A stretch of 46,768 nt of DNA from JBAXPV01 sp037132075 (GCA_037132075.1 JBAXPV010000029.1:1-46768); one strand, 5' to 3'; positions 1-9,177 are shown, numbered from the stretch's first letter. Numbers and translations: made by a program. The notes: generated by a model from the sequence alone, not told the origin.

Positions 1-221
1 TGGATGGAATAAGTATCTTGGGCCCGGGCTACCGCCAGCGGCGGTTTAGTTCAACAGGTAATAAACTCCAATTGGGCTTACTATTCCTTTTTGGAATAAA
101 AAGCACATTAGGTTTACTATCCCATACAAATATTGTGTTACTTAATTAATAATTAAGGCTTTGCATTAACAACAACAACAATATGTAATTATAATCCCTA
201 TTTGATATTTCGGGACAAATA
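1..221. other. Non-coding left edge
   Basis: No convincing gene is seen here. The stretch is AT-rich after the first 60 bases. It holds two small perfect hairpins: CCGCC-AGC-GGCGG near 31-43, and TATTCC-TTTTT-GGAATA near 81-97. The sequence TTACTAT recurs near 79 and 114. It reads as an intergenic spacer or a decayed end of an accessory region; the broken gene that follows supports the second reading, which is an inference. Confidence 0.4.
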
Positions 222-492
222 TTAAAATTCAACTGCATTTGCAACATCAGTTAGGCGCTTTTTTCCCGTCTTCAGCAGTCAATTTCAGTTGGTGACAATT
301 TGTCACCGACTCACTTCCTTCCTTCTTGAGTCTCTCCTTAAGTTTATTCCAATACTTTCGGGAAGCCTGAAAATCAGGCTGCTGGATTAGTACCTGTATA
401 ATATCGATTACCGAGAAATACCAGGTTTCGGATTTTTTATCATATAAGCGACGGATTTGAAACCCTTCGAATATTGCTATGGTATCTTTCAT
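222..492 (-). pseudogene. Frameshifted remnant of a BRO-N / antirepressor-type gene
   Basis: The 81-residue open frame (247-492) begins with an ATG and resembles the N-terminal BRO domain of phage-antirepressor and Bacteroidetes BRO proteins: IAIFEGFQIRRLYDKKSETW, then FSVIDIIQVL, then a YWNKLKERLKKEG segment and CHQLKLTAEDGKK. After DGKK it terminates with APN. Dropping one base from the run of six A/T (259-264) restores the family-like continuation RLTDVAN, which then stops near 222. Intact family members are much longer, continuing with the NTE..LFR region. This is therefore a gene broken by a frameshift and also cut short. The family call rests on remembered motifs and is moderately sure; the frameshift is visible directly. 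It is likely a relic of phage or mobile DNA. Confidence 0.6.
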
Positions 493-541
493 GTTTCTAA
501 TAATTATATATTAAAAAGGATTAAATAGAATTACACACAGA

Positions 542-1951
542 TTATTTCCCGATACAAAAGCGACCAAAAATAGTGGCCAGTACTTCTTGAGAGGATACAG
601 TTCCGGTGATGAGCCCCAGCTGATGCAAAGCTGTTCGGAGATCGATGGCTACCAGGTCTGTGGGAACTCCTTCCCCGAGTCCCTTCGCTACTGCATCTAT
701 CGCAATTAAGGCCTGCTGAAGTGCATCAAAATGGCGGGCATTCGAAACGATGACTTCATCAGAAGCCTTCCCGGCTTCTACATTGGCCAGGAGTGAATCA
801 AGAATGGAAGAAATGTTCTCTTTCCGCTTGGCAGAGATAAAAATGACTTCCAGATCAAGCATATCGCGGAGATGATGCGGAGATTCGACCAAAAGATCGA
901 CTTTATTGCCGATAAAAATCAGGTGCTTCCCCTTCGATTGCACTTCTGGTTCCAATTCCTCAGTGATCAGCAGCAAGTCTTCATAGGTGGTCGTCAAAAG
1001 ATCAAACACATAGAGGACAATACTCGACTGGGCGATCATCGCATAAGTCCTTTCTATACCCATGCTTTCAACTTGGTCAAGGGTCTCGCGCAATCCTGCC
1101 GTGTCGATAAAACGAAAACTAGTCCCTTGAATATTCAATACATCTTCGATGCTATCCCGCGTAGTTCCAGGGATCTCGCTCACCAGGGCTCTTTCTTCAT
1201 CAAGGATTGCATTCAGCAAGGTTGATTTCCCGACATTTGGACTGCCGATAATCGCCACAGGAATGCCATGTTTTAATACATTTCCCAATGAGAACGAAGC
1301 AATGAGCTTTTCGAGTTCCTGCTTCAGTATGGCAAGCAAGTCTTTGAACTGTTTCCTGTCGGCAAATTCAACGTCTTCTTCACTAAAATCAAGCTCAAGC
1401 TCGAATAAGGCTGTCAAGTCAAGCAGCTGCTGTCTGAGTTCTTTGATCTTATGTGAGTATCCGCCGCGCATTTGTTGCAAGGCAAGGTCGTGTGATGCGC
1501 TAGAATTCGAGGCGATCAGGTCGGCGATGGCTTCGGCCTGGCTCAGGTCATATTTGCCCTTGATGAAGGCACGCATCGTGAATTCTCCGGGACGTGCCAT
1601 CCGGGCGCCTTTACGAACCAGGATCTCCAGTAAGCTTTTTTGAATATAAGGTGAGCCATGAACAGAAATCTCCACGACGTCTTCCCCTGTAAAAGAATGA
1701 GGGGCCTTGAATAAACTCAGCAAAACCTCGTCGATCAGCGCATCCCCATCATGAATGAAACCATGATGAATGGTATAACCCCCGGCAATCGCGAGGTCGG
1801 TTTGTTTTACTGTTGGCTTAAAAATAGTTTTTACAAGGGCCAGGCAGTCTTTCCCCGACACCCGGATCACCGCGATGGCTGCAGTTCCCGGAGCAGTGGA
1901 CAACGCGCAAATGACGTCATCTTTTTGCAGGTATGAAAAAGGAGATTCCAT
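542..1951 (-). CDS. mnmE: tRNA modification GTPase MnmE
   Basis: MnmE (TrmE), 469 residues, the usual length. With MnmG it installs the (carboxymethyl)aminomethyl group on U34 of several tRNAs. Visible parts are the N-terminal tetrahydrofolate-binding domain (DDVICALSTAPGTAAIAVIR at the start, with PHSFTGEDVVEI further on) and a helical domain interrupted by the G domain. The G domain has P-loop GSPNVGKST, switch PGTTRD, DTAGLRET and NKVD. The C-terminus ends in the conserved CIGK, whose cysteine is essential in the family. The ATG at 1951 is the natural start. It is divergent from sucD, with 86 bp between the two starts. Nothing in it looks degraded. Confidence 0.97.
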   Translation of the reverse strand: MESPFSYLQKDDVICALSTAPGTAAIAVIRVSGKDCLALVKTIFKPTVKQTDLAIAGGYTIHHGFIHDGDALIDEVLLSLFKAPHSFTGEDVVEISVHGSPYIQKSLLEILVRKGARMARPGEFTMRAFIKGKYDLSQAEAIADLIASNSSASHDLALQQMRGGYSHKIKELRQQLLDLTALFELELDFSEEDVEFADRKQFKDLLAILKQELEKLIASFSLGNVLKHGIPVAIIGSPNVGKSTLLNAILDEERALVSEIPGTTRDSIEDVLNIQGTSFRFIDTAGLRETLDQVESMGIERTYAMIAQSSIVLYVFDLLTTTYEDLLLITEELEPEVQSKGKHLIFIGNKVDLLVESPHHLRDMLDLEVIFISAKRKENISSILDSLLANVEAGKASDEVIVSNARHFDALQQALIAIDAVAKGLGEGVPTDLVAIDLRTALHQLGLITGTVSSQEVLATIFGRFCIGK

Positions 1952-2001
1952 ATAGAGTATTCATTATGATTTTATGTTCGGAAAATTACAACAAAATATA
2001 C

Positions 2002-2009
2002 TATTTTTG
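2002..2009 (+). promoter_or_regulatory. Candidate -7 element (TATTTTTG) for sucD
   Basis: TATTTTTG matches the Bacteroidetes primary sigma factor -7 consensus TAnnTTTG and lies 28 bases before the sucD ATG. A poor TTCG sits where the -33 TTTG would be expected. No transcript data are available. Confidence 0.45.
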
Positions 2010-2037
2010 CCCGTCATAACAAATTCCATTTTATACC

Positions 2038-2907
2038 ATGAGCGTACTCGTAAACAAACACTCCAGAATCATTGTCCAGGGCTATACCGGCTCCGAAGGA
2101 ACTTTTCATGCAAGCCAGATGATTGAATATGGAGGAAACGTCGTTGGTGGCGTAACCCCCGGTAAAGGCGGAACAACACACCTCGACCGGCCTGTCTTTG
2201 ACACGGTTGCAGATGCTGTCAAAGCTACCGGCGCTGATGTCAGTGTTATCTTTGTACCACCTGCTTTTGCCGCAGATGCCATCATGGAAGCTGCTGATGC
2301 CGGAATCAAGGTGATTGTTTGCATTACCGAAGGAATCCCAGTTCGTGATATGCTCACCGTAAAACAATTTTTACTCAACAAAGATTGTCGTCTTGTCGGC
2401 CCAAACTGCCCGGGCGTGATTTCACCCGGCGAAGCAAAGGTTGGCATTATGCCAGGCTTCATTCACCTTCCAGGACGTATTGGCATCGTTAGCCGTTCAG
2501 GGACCTTAACCTATGAGGCTGTTGACCAGCTCACCAAAGCCGGATTGGGCCAAAGTACTGCCATTGGAATCGGTGGTGATCCAATCCCGGGTACAACGAC
2601 TCAGGAAGCAGTTCAGTTGCTGATGGAAGACCCTGACACTGACGGTATCGTCATGATCGGAGAAATCGGAGGAAGTATGGAAGCTGATGCCGCGTATTGG
2701 ATCAAAGCTCATGGAAATAAGCCTGTAGTGAGTTTCATAGCCGGCGCTACTGCTCCCAAAGGAAGAACGATGGGACATGCAGGCGCTATCGTCGGCGGGG
2801 CCGCAGATACTGCTGAAGCCAAGAAAGCAATCTTAAGGGAATGCGGCATTGCCGTAGTAGATTCTCCTGCAGAGATTGGCTCAAAGATGGCGGAACTGAT
2901 GAAATAA
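2038..2907 (+). CDS. sucD: Succinyl-CoA ligase (ADP/GDP-forming), alpha subunit
   Basis: SucD, 289 residues, full length. With SucC it interconverts succinyl-CoA and succinate with substrate-level phosphorylation in the TCA cycle. The N-terminal CoA-binding Rossmann domain shows VQGYTGSEGTFHA and GGVTPGKGG. The ligase domain has GPNCPGVISP and SRSGTLTYEAVDQL, and the phosphohistidine segment GHAGAIVGG is present near residue 247. The ATG at 2038 is the family start. The beta subunit gene sucC is not next to it or anywhere in the window, so the two subunits must be encoded apart. It ends 23 bp before the convergent lipoprotein gene. Confidence 0.97.
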   Translation: MSVLVNKHSRIIVQGYTGSEGTFHASQMIEYGGNVVGGVTPGKGGTTHLDRPVFDTVADAVKATGADVSVIFVPPAFAADAIMEAADAGIKVIVCITEGIPVRDMLTVKQFLLNKDCRLVGPNCPGVISPGEAKVGIMPGFIHLPGRIGIVSRSGTLTYEAVDQLTKAGLGQSTAIGIGGDPIPGTTTQEAVQLLMEDPDTDGIVMIGEIGGSMEADAAYWIKAHGNKPVVSFIAGATAPKGRTMGHAGAIVGGAADTAEAKKAILRECGIAVVDSPAEIGSKMAELMK

Positions 2908-2930
2908 TTCTGCACTCCGAATTTTATCCC

Positions 2931-4379
2931 CTAAGGTTTAAACTGATACGCCCCCAGATCCGGAAGCGGTAACCTTGATATTCCATAGTAATCAAGTGGA
3001 AATGGTGCAGCAATCGTAGCATCCCCTTTTCCTATCGCTGGCGAAGTCTCCTTTAATGCAAAATCAAACAGGCTTGGATCTTTGAACTGTGGATCCTGGT
3101 TCCGGTAACATGCAGTGGCATTGACATATTTATAGGCTGTTCTGAGAGAACAATGGTCAAAGCTGTAAGTGGAATCCACATCACCGAGCATGTCAGTCAG
3201 CACTTCTTCCTGCAAATTGCCATAGATGATACAATTGCCGAAATAGGCTTTCGACATCGGACCAAGGTAAATCGTTTGGGTACTGTTGTCTTTATAGTAA
3301 TTGCTGAGAATCAGGGCAGGCGTCTGACGGACAGAATTCATCCAGTAATTCCCAAGGGTGCAATGTCTGAAATCATAAGTGCCACCCCGGCTCAGGTAGA
3401 CGACATCACTACCGCAATTGGAAAACTCGCAATTTGCTGCATCAATCTTATAAAAGCGTGTAAACAAGCCAAAAGCAGTGGCGTTGGTGATTCGGGTGTT
3501 GGTCAGCACCAACTTATTCCCCATGCTGGCTTCGAGGGTTTCTGCCTGTATTCCCACAAATGAATTTTTGATGATGGCGTAGTTGATCACATTATCAAAC
3601 TTCCCTTCATTGATCCAGATCCTGTCCCACTGTCCCGGGATATCCTTATATTGCTGTTCCAGCCGGTCACCCTGGAAAACAACGGGTTTTTCGAGTGTGC
3701 CGTCAACATGCAACGAACCGCCTTTGTAAATCCACATCCCGGCGCCATTGTGAAAATAAAGCTGGGTTCCGGCAGCGATCGTTAAAGAGCCCGTTGAATC
3801 AACAACAGCATAACCAAAAATTACGTAAGGCTTGTCGTTAGGCCAGTCTACGTGCTGCTTTTCTGCTGCAACGATGAAATAAGGTGGGAGATTTGGGCTG
3901 TGCTTTGTACCAACAATATAATGCGCATCTTGTCCCCAGGCCACCAGGTGAATAATCTGCTCGTTGCCATTGGTCTCAAATAATAGAGAATCGGTAACAA
4001 CAAGCGGACTATTGCTGTTTAATGGGTCTATCCGAACTTTGACAAAGACAAAAAGACTGTCATTGGCAGGGATCTCAATATTGTTCACTGAAACATCTGC
4101 TTGTCCATCAACATTGATCCGAAATTGAGAGGTACTGCCCTTACCCAGCCTGACATTGGATATCTTAACCGGCTGATTGCTGTTATTGTATACCATCAGA
4201 TATTTCGTGGTACTGCCCAAGGTGGTGAAAACAGTATCAAACAAGACGGAATCATTGGAGAATTTCAGGATAAAATTCGGATCATTGTTGACTGACTCTT
4301 CTTTCTGGCAGGAAATCAATCCAATCCCTGCAGATAACAAAATCATTCCCAAAATTATTCTGTGTTTAAGATTCAGCAT
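2931..4379 (-). CDS. Lipoprotein with right-handed beta-helix domain
   Basis: A 482-residue predicted lipoprotein. A hydrophobic signal ends in a lipobox-like GLISC (Cys at about residue 24), followed by QKEE. Residues about 35-150 look like a beta-sandwich (DTVFTTLGSTTKYLMVYNNS, then IEIPANDSLFVFVKV). From about 190 to 460 there are parallel beta-helix style repeats with short strands and asparagine or glycine turns (FHNGAGMWIYKGGSLHVDG, VVFQGDR, LTNTRITNA, CEFSNCGSDVVYLS). The C-terminus, SPAIGKGDATIA then DLGAYQ, is the usual closing of Bacteroidetes beta-helix lipoproteins. No catalytic residues are assignable, so the function is unknown; a carbohydrate-associated surface role is only a guess. 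Confidence 0.85.
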   Translation of the reverse strand: MLNLKHRIILGMILLSAGIGLISCQKEESVNNDPNFILKFSNDSVLFDTVFTTLGSTTKYLMVYNNSNQPVKISNVRLGKGSTSQFRINVDGQADVSVNNIEIPANDSLFVFVKVRIDPLNSNSPLVVTDSLLFETNGNEQIIHLVAWGQDAHYIVGTKHSPNLPPYFIVAAEKQHVDWPNDKPYVIFGYAVVDSTGSLTIAAGTQLYFHNGAGMWIYKGGSLHVDGTLEKPVVFQGDRLEQQYKDIPGQWDRIWINEGKFDNVINYAIIKNSFVGIQAETLEASMGNKLVLTNTRITNATAFGLFTRFYKIDAANCEFSNCGSDVVYLSRGGTYDFRHCTLGNYWMNSVRQTPALILSNYYKDNSTQTIYLGPMSKAYFGNCIIYGNLQEEVLTDMLGDVDSTYSFDHCSLRTAYKYVNATACYRNQDPQFKDPSLFDFALKETSPAIGKGDATIAAPFPLDYYGISRLPLPDLGAYQFKP

Positions 4380-4401
4380 GAACGCATATTTATTAAGCCG
4401 G

Positions 4402-4409
4402 CAAAGGTA
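4402..4409 (-). promoter_or_regulatory. Candidate -7 element (TACCTTTG) for the beta-helix lipoprotein
   Basis: On the minus strand TACCTTTG fits TAnnTTTG and lies 22 bases upstream of the ATG at 4379. No good -33 element is seen at the expected distance. Confidence 0.45.
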
Positions 4410-4613
4410 AACGTTTTCGATTTGAGAAAAGTATATTATTCAAAGCCTTATTTCTAAGGTTAATTTTCCGTTAAGCAGAACATATATTAATAAAAAATGT
4501 TAAATTTATCCAGTCTAAAGAAGTGATGATGCAAATTCCAGCAATAAGTTACTTAAATTTGCAAATTGGAAAATATTTGTAACATCTTGATAATTAATGA
4601 CTAAGGATTTTAC

Positions 4614-6566
4614 ATGAGCTATATAAAATTTGACAAGGTTCAGCTGATCAACCTGGAGTACTCTCTGGGAAAAGAATTGCTTCGATCGAATCGTGCTGGT
4701 TCCTACTCCAGCACAACGATTATCGGATGCAATACCCGTAAGTATCATGGTTTGTTGGTTACCCGGCAACCCAACATTGATGATGACCATCATGTGTTGC
4801 TGTCCACCATTGATGAAACAGTGATTCAGCATGATGAATCCTTTAATTTCGGGATCCACAAATACCAGGGTGGGCAATACAATCCGAAGGGGCATAAATA
4901 TATCAGGGATTTTGTAACCGAACCTATCCCGAAAATCCTCTTCAGGGTTGGGGGTGTGTTCCTTACGAAAGAGATGTTGTATACACACAACGACGACAGG
5001 GTGATCATCAAATATACCCTTGAGGATGCAAATTCACCTACAATTGTGCGACTGAAACCCTTCCTGGCATTTCGGAACCGCCATGCCCTCAGTAAAGCCA
5101 ACCATTTCGTCGACACCCGCTACAAATCTGCAAAAAATGGCATTTGCGTTCAAATGTATGAAGGCTATTCTCCCTTATTCATCCAAATATCAAAAAAAAC
5201 AGAATACGTACATGTACCAGATTGGTACTATAATATTGAATACCAGGAAGACTTGGAAAGGGGTTACGACCACCTGGAAGATCTCTTTGTGCCTGGATAC
5301 CTGGAGTTCAGCATCAAGAAAGGTGAGAGCGTTTACCTTAGTGCCGGACTGAATGAATTGGATCCCAAAAAACTGGAATCGCTTTATAAGGAAGAAATCA
5401 AAAAGCGCACACCGAGGGACAATTTTGTTAATTGTTTGATCAACAGTGCACATCAGTTTATTGTTGAGCGGGATGGGAAATCAGAAGTAATCGCAGGCTT
5501 CCCCTGGTATGGGATGCATGGACGGGATACCTTTGTTGCATTGCCAGGGCTTTGTCTTATCGACAATCGCATCAAGCAATTCAAGGCTGTTTTGAACTCA
5601 ATGATCAAAGAGATGCAGGGTCCATTCTTCCCCGAGAAAGGTGACGGAGCGCATGCAATTTATGGTAATGCTGCAGATAATTCTCTTTGGTTTTTCTGGA
5701 GTCTTCAACAACTCGCGAGCATCCCTGGTCAAAAAGAAACAATCTGGAAGGAATTTGGGGAAGTGATGAAGACAATCCTCAAAGCCTACCGCGATGGATT
5801 TTCGCCTGATATTAAATTAAACGCTGACGGTCTGCTGGAAACAGGAAATCCATACAAAGCCATGAGCTGGATGGATGCCTATAAAAACGACATCCCAATC
5901 ACCCCAAGAAATGGGCTCGCCGTTGAAATCAACGCTTTATGGTATAATGCAATTTGTTTTGCGACTGAATTGGCTAAGGATCAGGGAGACAAAGCATTTG
6001 TCAGGGAATGGAAAGAGCTGGCCGAAAAGATCCCCGAGTCTTTCACCAATACTTTCTGGGATGAACAACACGCTTACCTTGCAGATTGTGTGAATGACAA
6101 CAAAAGAGACTGGAAAGTCAGGCCAAACCAGGTGATGGCAGCTGCTTTAGATTACAGCCCAATTGACGAGGACAAACAAAAGAAATTACTTGACAAGCTA
6201 AAATCTGAACTTGTTACCCCCCGCGGACTTCGCAGCTTATCGCCAAAGGACCCGGATTACAAAGGTTTATATATCGGAAATGCTTCAGATCGTGACACAG
6301 CAGCTTATAACGGCACTGTGTGGCCCTGGCTCCTCAGTTTTTACGCAACTGCTTACCTCAAGACTCACGGACAATCCGGAATGAATTCCATTAAAAAGCT
6401 TTATGCTGATTTTGAACCTGTTATGTGGGAGCATGGTATTGGGAGCGTCTCAGAGGTTTATAACGGAGATCCGCCTCATTATTATGGCGGGGCCACATCC
6501 ATGGCCTGGAGTGTGGCATCATTGCTGAGTATTCACCGGATGATAAACCTTGTCACGAAAGATTAA
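4614..6566 (+). CDS. Glycogen debranching enzyme (amylo-alpha-1,6-glucosidase type, GH133-like)
   Basis: A 650-residue cytoplasmic protein without a signal peptide. Residues 1-270 match the N-terminal domain of archaeal/bacterial debranching enzymes (LEYSLGKELLRSNRAGSYSS, then RKYHGLLVTRQP). Residues about 280-640 form the (alpha/alpha)6 catalytic domain, with GFPWYGMHGRDTFVALPGL and the SWMDA segment carrying the acidic residues conserved in this family. The expected reaction is hydrolysis of alpha-1,6 branches in glycogen. It is first in a three-gene cluster: 19 bp separate it from the glycosyltransferase, which is nearly abutted by the GH57 gene. The family call is firm; the exact substrate is inferred. 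Confidence 0.93.
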   Translation: MSYIKFDKVQLINLEYSLGKELLRSNRAGSYSSTTIIGCNTRKYHGLLVTRQPNIDDDHHVLLSTIDETVIQHDESFNFGIHKYQGGQYNPKGHKYIRDFVTEPIPKILFRVGGVFLTKEMLYTHNDDRVIIKYTLEDANSPTIVRLKPFLAFRNRHALSKANHFVDTRYKSAKNGICVQMYEGYSPLFIQISKKTEYVHVPDWYYNIEYQEDLERGYDHLEDLFVPGYLEFSIKKGESVYLSAGLNELDPKKLESLYKEEIKKRTPRDNFVNCLINSAHQFIVERDGKSEVIAGFPWYGMHGRDTFVALPGLCLIDNRIKQFKAVLNSMIKEMQGPFFPEKGDGAHAIYGNAADNSLWFFWSLQQLASIPGQKETIWKEFGEVMKTILKAYRDGFSPDIKLNADGLLETGNPYKAMSWMDAYKNDIPITPRNGLAVEINALWYNAICFATELAKDQGDKAFVREWKELAEKIPESFTNTFWDEQHAYLADCVNDNKRDWKVRPNQVMAAALDYSPIDEDKQKKLLDKLKSELVTPRGLRSLSPKDPDYKGLYIGNASDRDTAAYNGTVWPWLLSFYATAYLKTHGQSGMNSIKKLYADFEPVMWEHGIGSVSEVYNGDPPHYYGGATSMAWSVASLLSIHRMINLVTKD

Positions 6567-6585
6567 TAATGACACAAATTAAGAA

Positions 6586-7902
6586 ATGAAAGTATTAATG
6601 TTTGGGTGGGAATTCCCACCTCATATCACAGGAGGACTAGGAACCGCTTGTTTCGGGCTCACCAAAGGGCTTGCCAAACACGGGGTCGAAGCACTCTTTG
6701 TAGTCCCAAAAGCCTATGGCGACGAAAGCCAGGAAGCTGTTCGACTCATCAATGCCAGCGACGTAGAGATGCTGACTTCGGAGGAGCTTCACAAAGAATA
6801 TTGGGAACAGATCAGCTTCCTTGAAGTCGGGTCAAACCTGGTTCCTTATCTCACCCCTGAAGAATTTGAGAAGGAAGTCATCGAATATCACAAATCTAAA
6901 AAGAAGAAACTCAAAGAGACGAAAAAGTCTGCTTTCGGTGAGAAGTACCAATTCTCAGGAAAATATGGTGCCAACCTGATGGAAGAAGTTACCCGATATG
7001 CCATCGTCGCATCTGCCATTGCAGAGGACAATGAATTTGATGTTATCCATGCCCACGACTGGCTCACCTACCCTGCAGGCATTGCAGCCAAAGAGATCAG
7101 CGGAAAGCCTTTGGTTGTGCATATGCATGCCACTGAATTCGACCGCTCCGGCGAACATGTCAACCAAACCGTTTATGACATTGAGCGTAAAGGAATGGAA
7201 GCTGCTGACATGGTGATTACCGTAAGTGACTGGACCCGGGCAATTGTTATTGAGCATTATGGCATATCGCCTGATAAAGTAAAAACAGTTCATAATGCTG
7301 TTGAGCCAATTGAGAAATTAGATCCTGCCAACTACAAACGTCATCTCGATGAGAAAGTAGTAACCTTCCTGGGTCGAATCACTTTCCAGAAAGGCCCTGA
7401 GTATTTTGTTGAAGCAGCTTATAAGATCTTACAGCGTGATCCCAACGTACGTTTTGTTATGGCTGGGACCGGCGACCTGATGAATAAAATGGTCAGGCGT
7501 GTCGCCCAGTTAGGCATCGGAACTAAATTCCATTTTACCGGATTCTTGAAAGGGGAACATGTGGATCATATGTTTGCTTTAAGCGACGTTTACGTGATGC
7601 CTTCTATTTCAGAACCCTTTGGAATCTCACCACTTGAGGCAATGAGAACCAATGTCCCTGTTGTTATTTCAAAACAAAGCGGTGTTTCTGAAATCCTCAA
7701 ATATGCCTTAAAAATTGACTTCTGGGATATCGACGCCATGGCTGATGCTATCTATGGCTTATTGCATTATCCTGCCCTTTCAAACTACCTGAAAGAATAT
7801 GGAACAGAAGAAGTCAATGCCCTGAAATGGGAGAATGCCGCCTTAAAAGTCCGGGCTGTCTACGAAGAAGCCTTAGTATTACATGAAACTCAAAATAATT
7901 AA
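6586..7902 (+). CDS. Glycogen-synthase-like glycosyltransferase (GT4/GT5 fold)
   Basis: 438 residues, GT-B fold. The N-terminus FGWEFPPHITGGLGTACFGL is the glycine-rich nucleotide-sugar glycosyltransferase start. HAHDWLTYPAG resembles the acceptor-side motif of glycogen synthases, and FLGRITFQKGPEYFVEA opens the C-terminal domain. SEPFGISPLEAMRTNVPVV is the donor-binding E-x7-E motif. A lysine-rich stretch (KSKKKKLKETKKS, about residue 105) lies in the N-terminal half. Context between a debranching enzyme and a GH57 enzyme argues for glycogen or alpha-glucan elongation. Whether the donor is UDP- or ADP-glucose cannot be read from the sequence. Confidence 0.9.
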   Translation: MKVLMFGWEFPPHITGGLGTACFGLTKGLAKHGVEALFVVPKAYGDESQEAVRLINASDVEMLTSEELHKEYWEQISFLEVGSNLVPYLTPEEFEKEVIEYHKSKKKKLKETKKSAFGEKYQFSGKYGANLMEEVTRYAIVASAIAEDNEFDVIHAHDWLTYPAGIAAKEISGKPLVVHMHATEFDRSGEHVNQTVYDIERKGMEAADMVITVSDWTRAIVIEHYGISPDKVKTVHNAVEPIEKLDPANYKRHLDEKVVTFLGRITFQKGPEYFVEAAYKILQRDPNVRFVMAGTGDLMNKMVRRVAQLGIGTKFHFTGFLKGEHVDHMFALSDVYVMPSISEPFGISPLEAMRTNVPVVISKQSGVSEILKYALKIDFWDIDAMADAIYGLLHYPALSNYLKEYGTEEVNALKWENAALKVRAVYEEALVLHETQNN

Positions 7903-7903
7903 T

Positions 7904-9169
7904 ATGAGATCGCTTTGCCTTAACTTCCAGGTTCATCAGCCATACAGGCTTCGTACTTACCGGTTTTTTGATATAGGTGATGATCATTATTATTATGATG
8001 ATTACCTCAACCGCACTACGATTCGCAGAATTGCTGAGCGTTCCTATATACCAGCCAACAACCTGCTATTGAAACTCATTAAAGAATGGGGACCTCAATT
8101 TAAAGTTAGTTTTTCCATCAGTGGCATTGCATTGGAACAGATGGAACGCTTTTCTCCGGAAACATTGGATAGCTTTAAAAAGCTGGCTAAAACCGGTTGC
8201 GTTGAATTCCTGGCCGAAACATACAGCCATAGCCTTGCCTCCCTGAAAAACAAGGATGAGTTCAAGACCCAGGTAGAGAAACATGCCAGTAAAATAGAGT
8301 CCTTATTCGGTCAAAAGCCTGTGACATTCAGAAATTCTGAGCACATATACTCCGACAATATCAGTGAGATGGTCGCAGATATGGGATATACATTGATGCT
8401 GACAGAAGGTGCCAAGCATTTCCTTGGTTGGAAAAGCCCGAATTTCATGTATTGCAGCGCAGCAAATCCTAAGCTGAAACTGCTTCTTAGAAATTTCAAT
8501 TTAAGCGATGATCTCGCTTTCCGCTTTTCCAATACAGCATGGTCTGAATGGCCTCTTACCGCTGAAAAATTTGCCAACTGGATCAAAAAGCTCCCGGCCA
8601 ACCAGGAAGTTGTAAACCTCTCTCTGGGATATGCAAGCTTTGGTGAAATCCAACCAAAAGAAAGTGGAATCTTCGAATTCCTTCAGGCGCTTCCCAAAGC
8701 AGTGATTAAAAATTCAGGATACACCTTCAACACCCCTGCAGAGTTAAACCAGGCACTACAACCTGTTGCGGCAGTGCACGTTCCATTCCCTGCTTCATGG
8801 GCCGACGAAGAACGTGATGTTACTGCCTGGCTGGGCAATGAACTTCAACAGGAAGCAGTGAATAAACTTTATTCGCTCTCAGGAATGATGCAAAAATGTA
8901 GTGATGTTGCTTTACAGAATGACTGGAACTATCTTCAGTCGAGTGATCATTTTTATTATATGTCGACGAAAGTATTATCTGACGGAGAAGTCCATTCCTA
9001 TTTTAACCCGTATGGATCACCCTATGAAGCTTTCATTAACTATATGAACGTACTGTCCGATTTTACCCTGAGAATAGAACACTACCAACCAACAGTTATA
9101 ATACCTGCTGAGCCTGAGGTGAAAAAGATCACAAAAAAAACGGCAGCTAAAAAGAAAGCGGTTAAATAA
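7904..9169 (+). CDS. Glycoside hydrolase family 57 (alpha-amylase / glucanotransferase type)
   Basis: 421 residues from the chosen start. An in-frame upstream ATG at 7883 would overlap the previous gene by 20 bases; the ATG at 7904, directly after that gene's TAA, gives the usual family N-terminus MRSLCLNFQVHQPYRL with the HQP motif. Further GH57 landmarks are FSISGIALEQME, VEFLAETYSHSLASL and FRNSEHIYSD. GH57 enzymes act on alpha-1,4-glucans by hydrolysis or transglycosylation, and no signal peptide is seen, so it should work on internal glycogen with its two upstream partners. The final 17 residues are rich in Lys, Ala and Thr (KKITKKTAAKKKAVK), an unusual basic tail. It is not decidable here between amylase and 4-alpha-glucanotransferase. 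Confidence 0.9.
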   Translation: MRSLCLNFQVHQPYRLRTYRFFDIGDDHYYYDDYLNRTTIRRIAERSYIPANNLLLKLIKEWGPQFKVSFSISGIALEQMERFSPETLDSFKKLAKTGCVEFLAETYSHSLASLKNKDEFKTQVEKHASKIESLFGQKPVTFRNSEHIYSDNISEMVADMGYTLMLTEGAKHFLGWKSPNFMYCSAANPKLKLLLRNFNLSDDLAFRFSNTAWSEWPLTAEKFANWIKKLPANQEVVNLSLGYASFGEIQPKESGIFEFLQALPKAVIKNSGYTFNTPAELNQALQPVAAVHVPFPASWADEERDVTAWLGNELQQEAVNKLYSLSGMMQKCSDVALQNDWNYLQSSDHFYYMSTKVLSDGEVHSYFNPYGSPYEAFINYMNVLSDFTLRIEHYQPTVIIPAEPEVKKITKKTAAKKKAVK

Positions 9170-9177
9170 TACCTTTG
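9170..9177 (+). promoter_or_regulatory. Possible -7 element (TACCTTTG) for the GH3/beta-lactamase gene
   Basis: TACCTTTG begins one base after the GH57 stop codon and lies 18 bases before the ATG at 9195. It fits TAnnTTTG, but the matching -33 element is lacking, so read-through from the glycogen cluster is an alternative. Confidence 0.3.

Noticed and set aside
31..43. tRNA or attachment site at the left edge
   Set aside because: Only one small hairpin is present; no cloverleaf, T-loop or matching second copy was found in the window.
872..1643. Open frames opposite mnmE
   Set aside because: They are antisense shadows of a complete, well-conserved gene and show no family motifs.
7883..7903. 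Earlier ATG for the GH57 gene
   Set aside because: It adds seven residues before the conserved MRSLCLNFQVHQP start and overlaps the glycosyltransferase. Kept only as a minor alternative.
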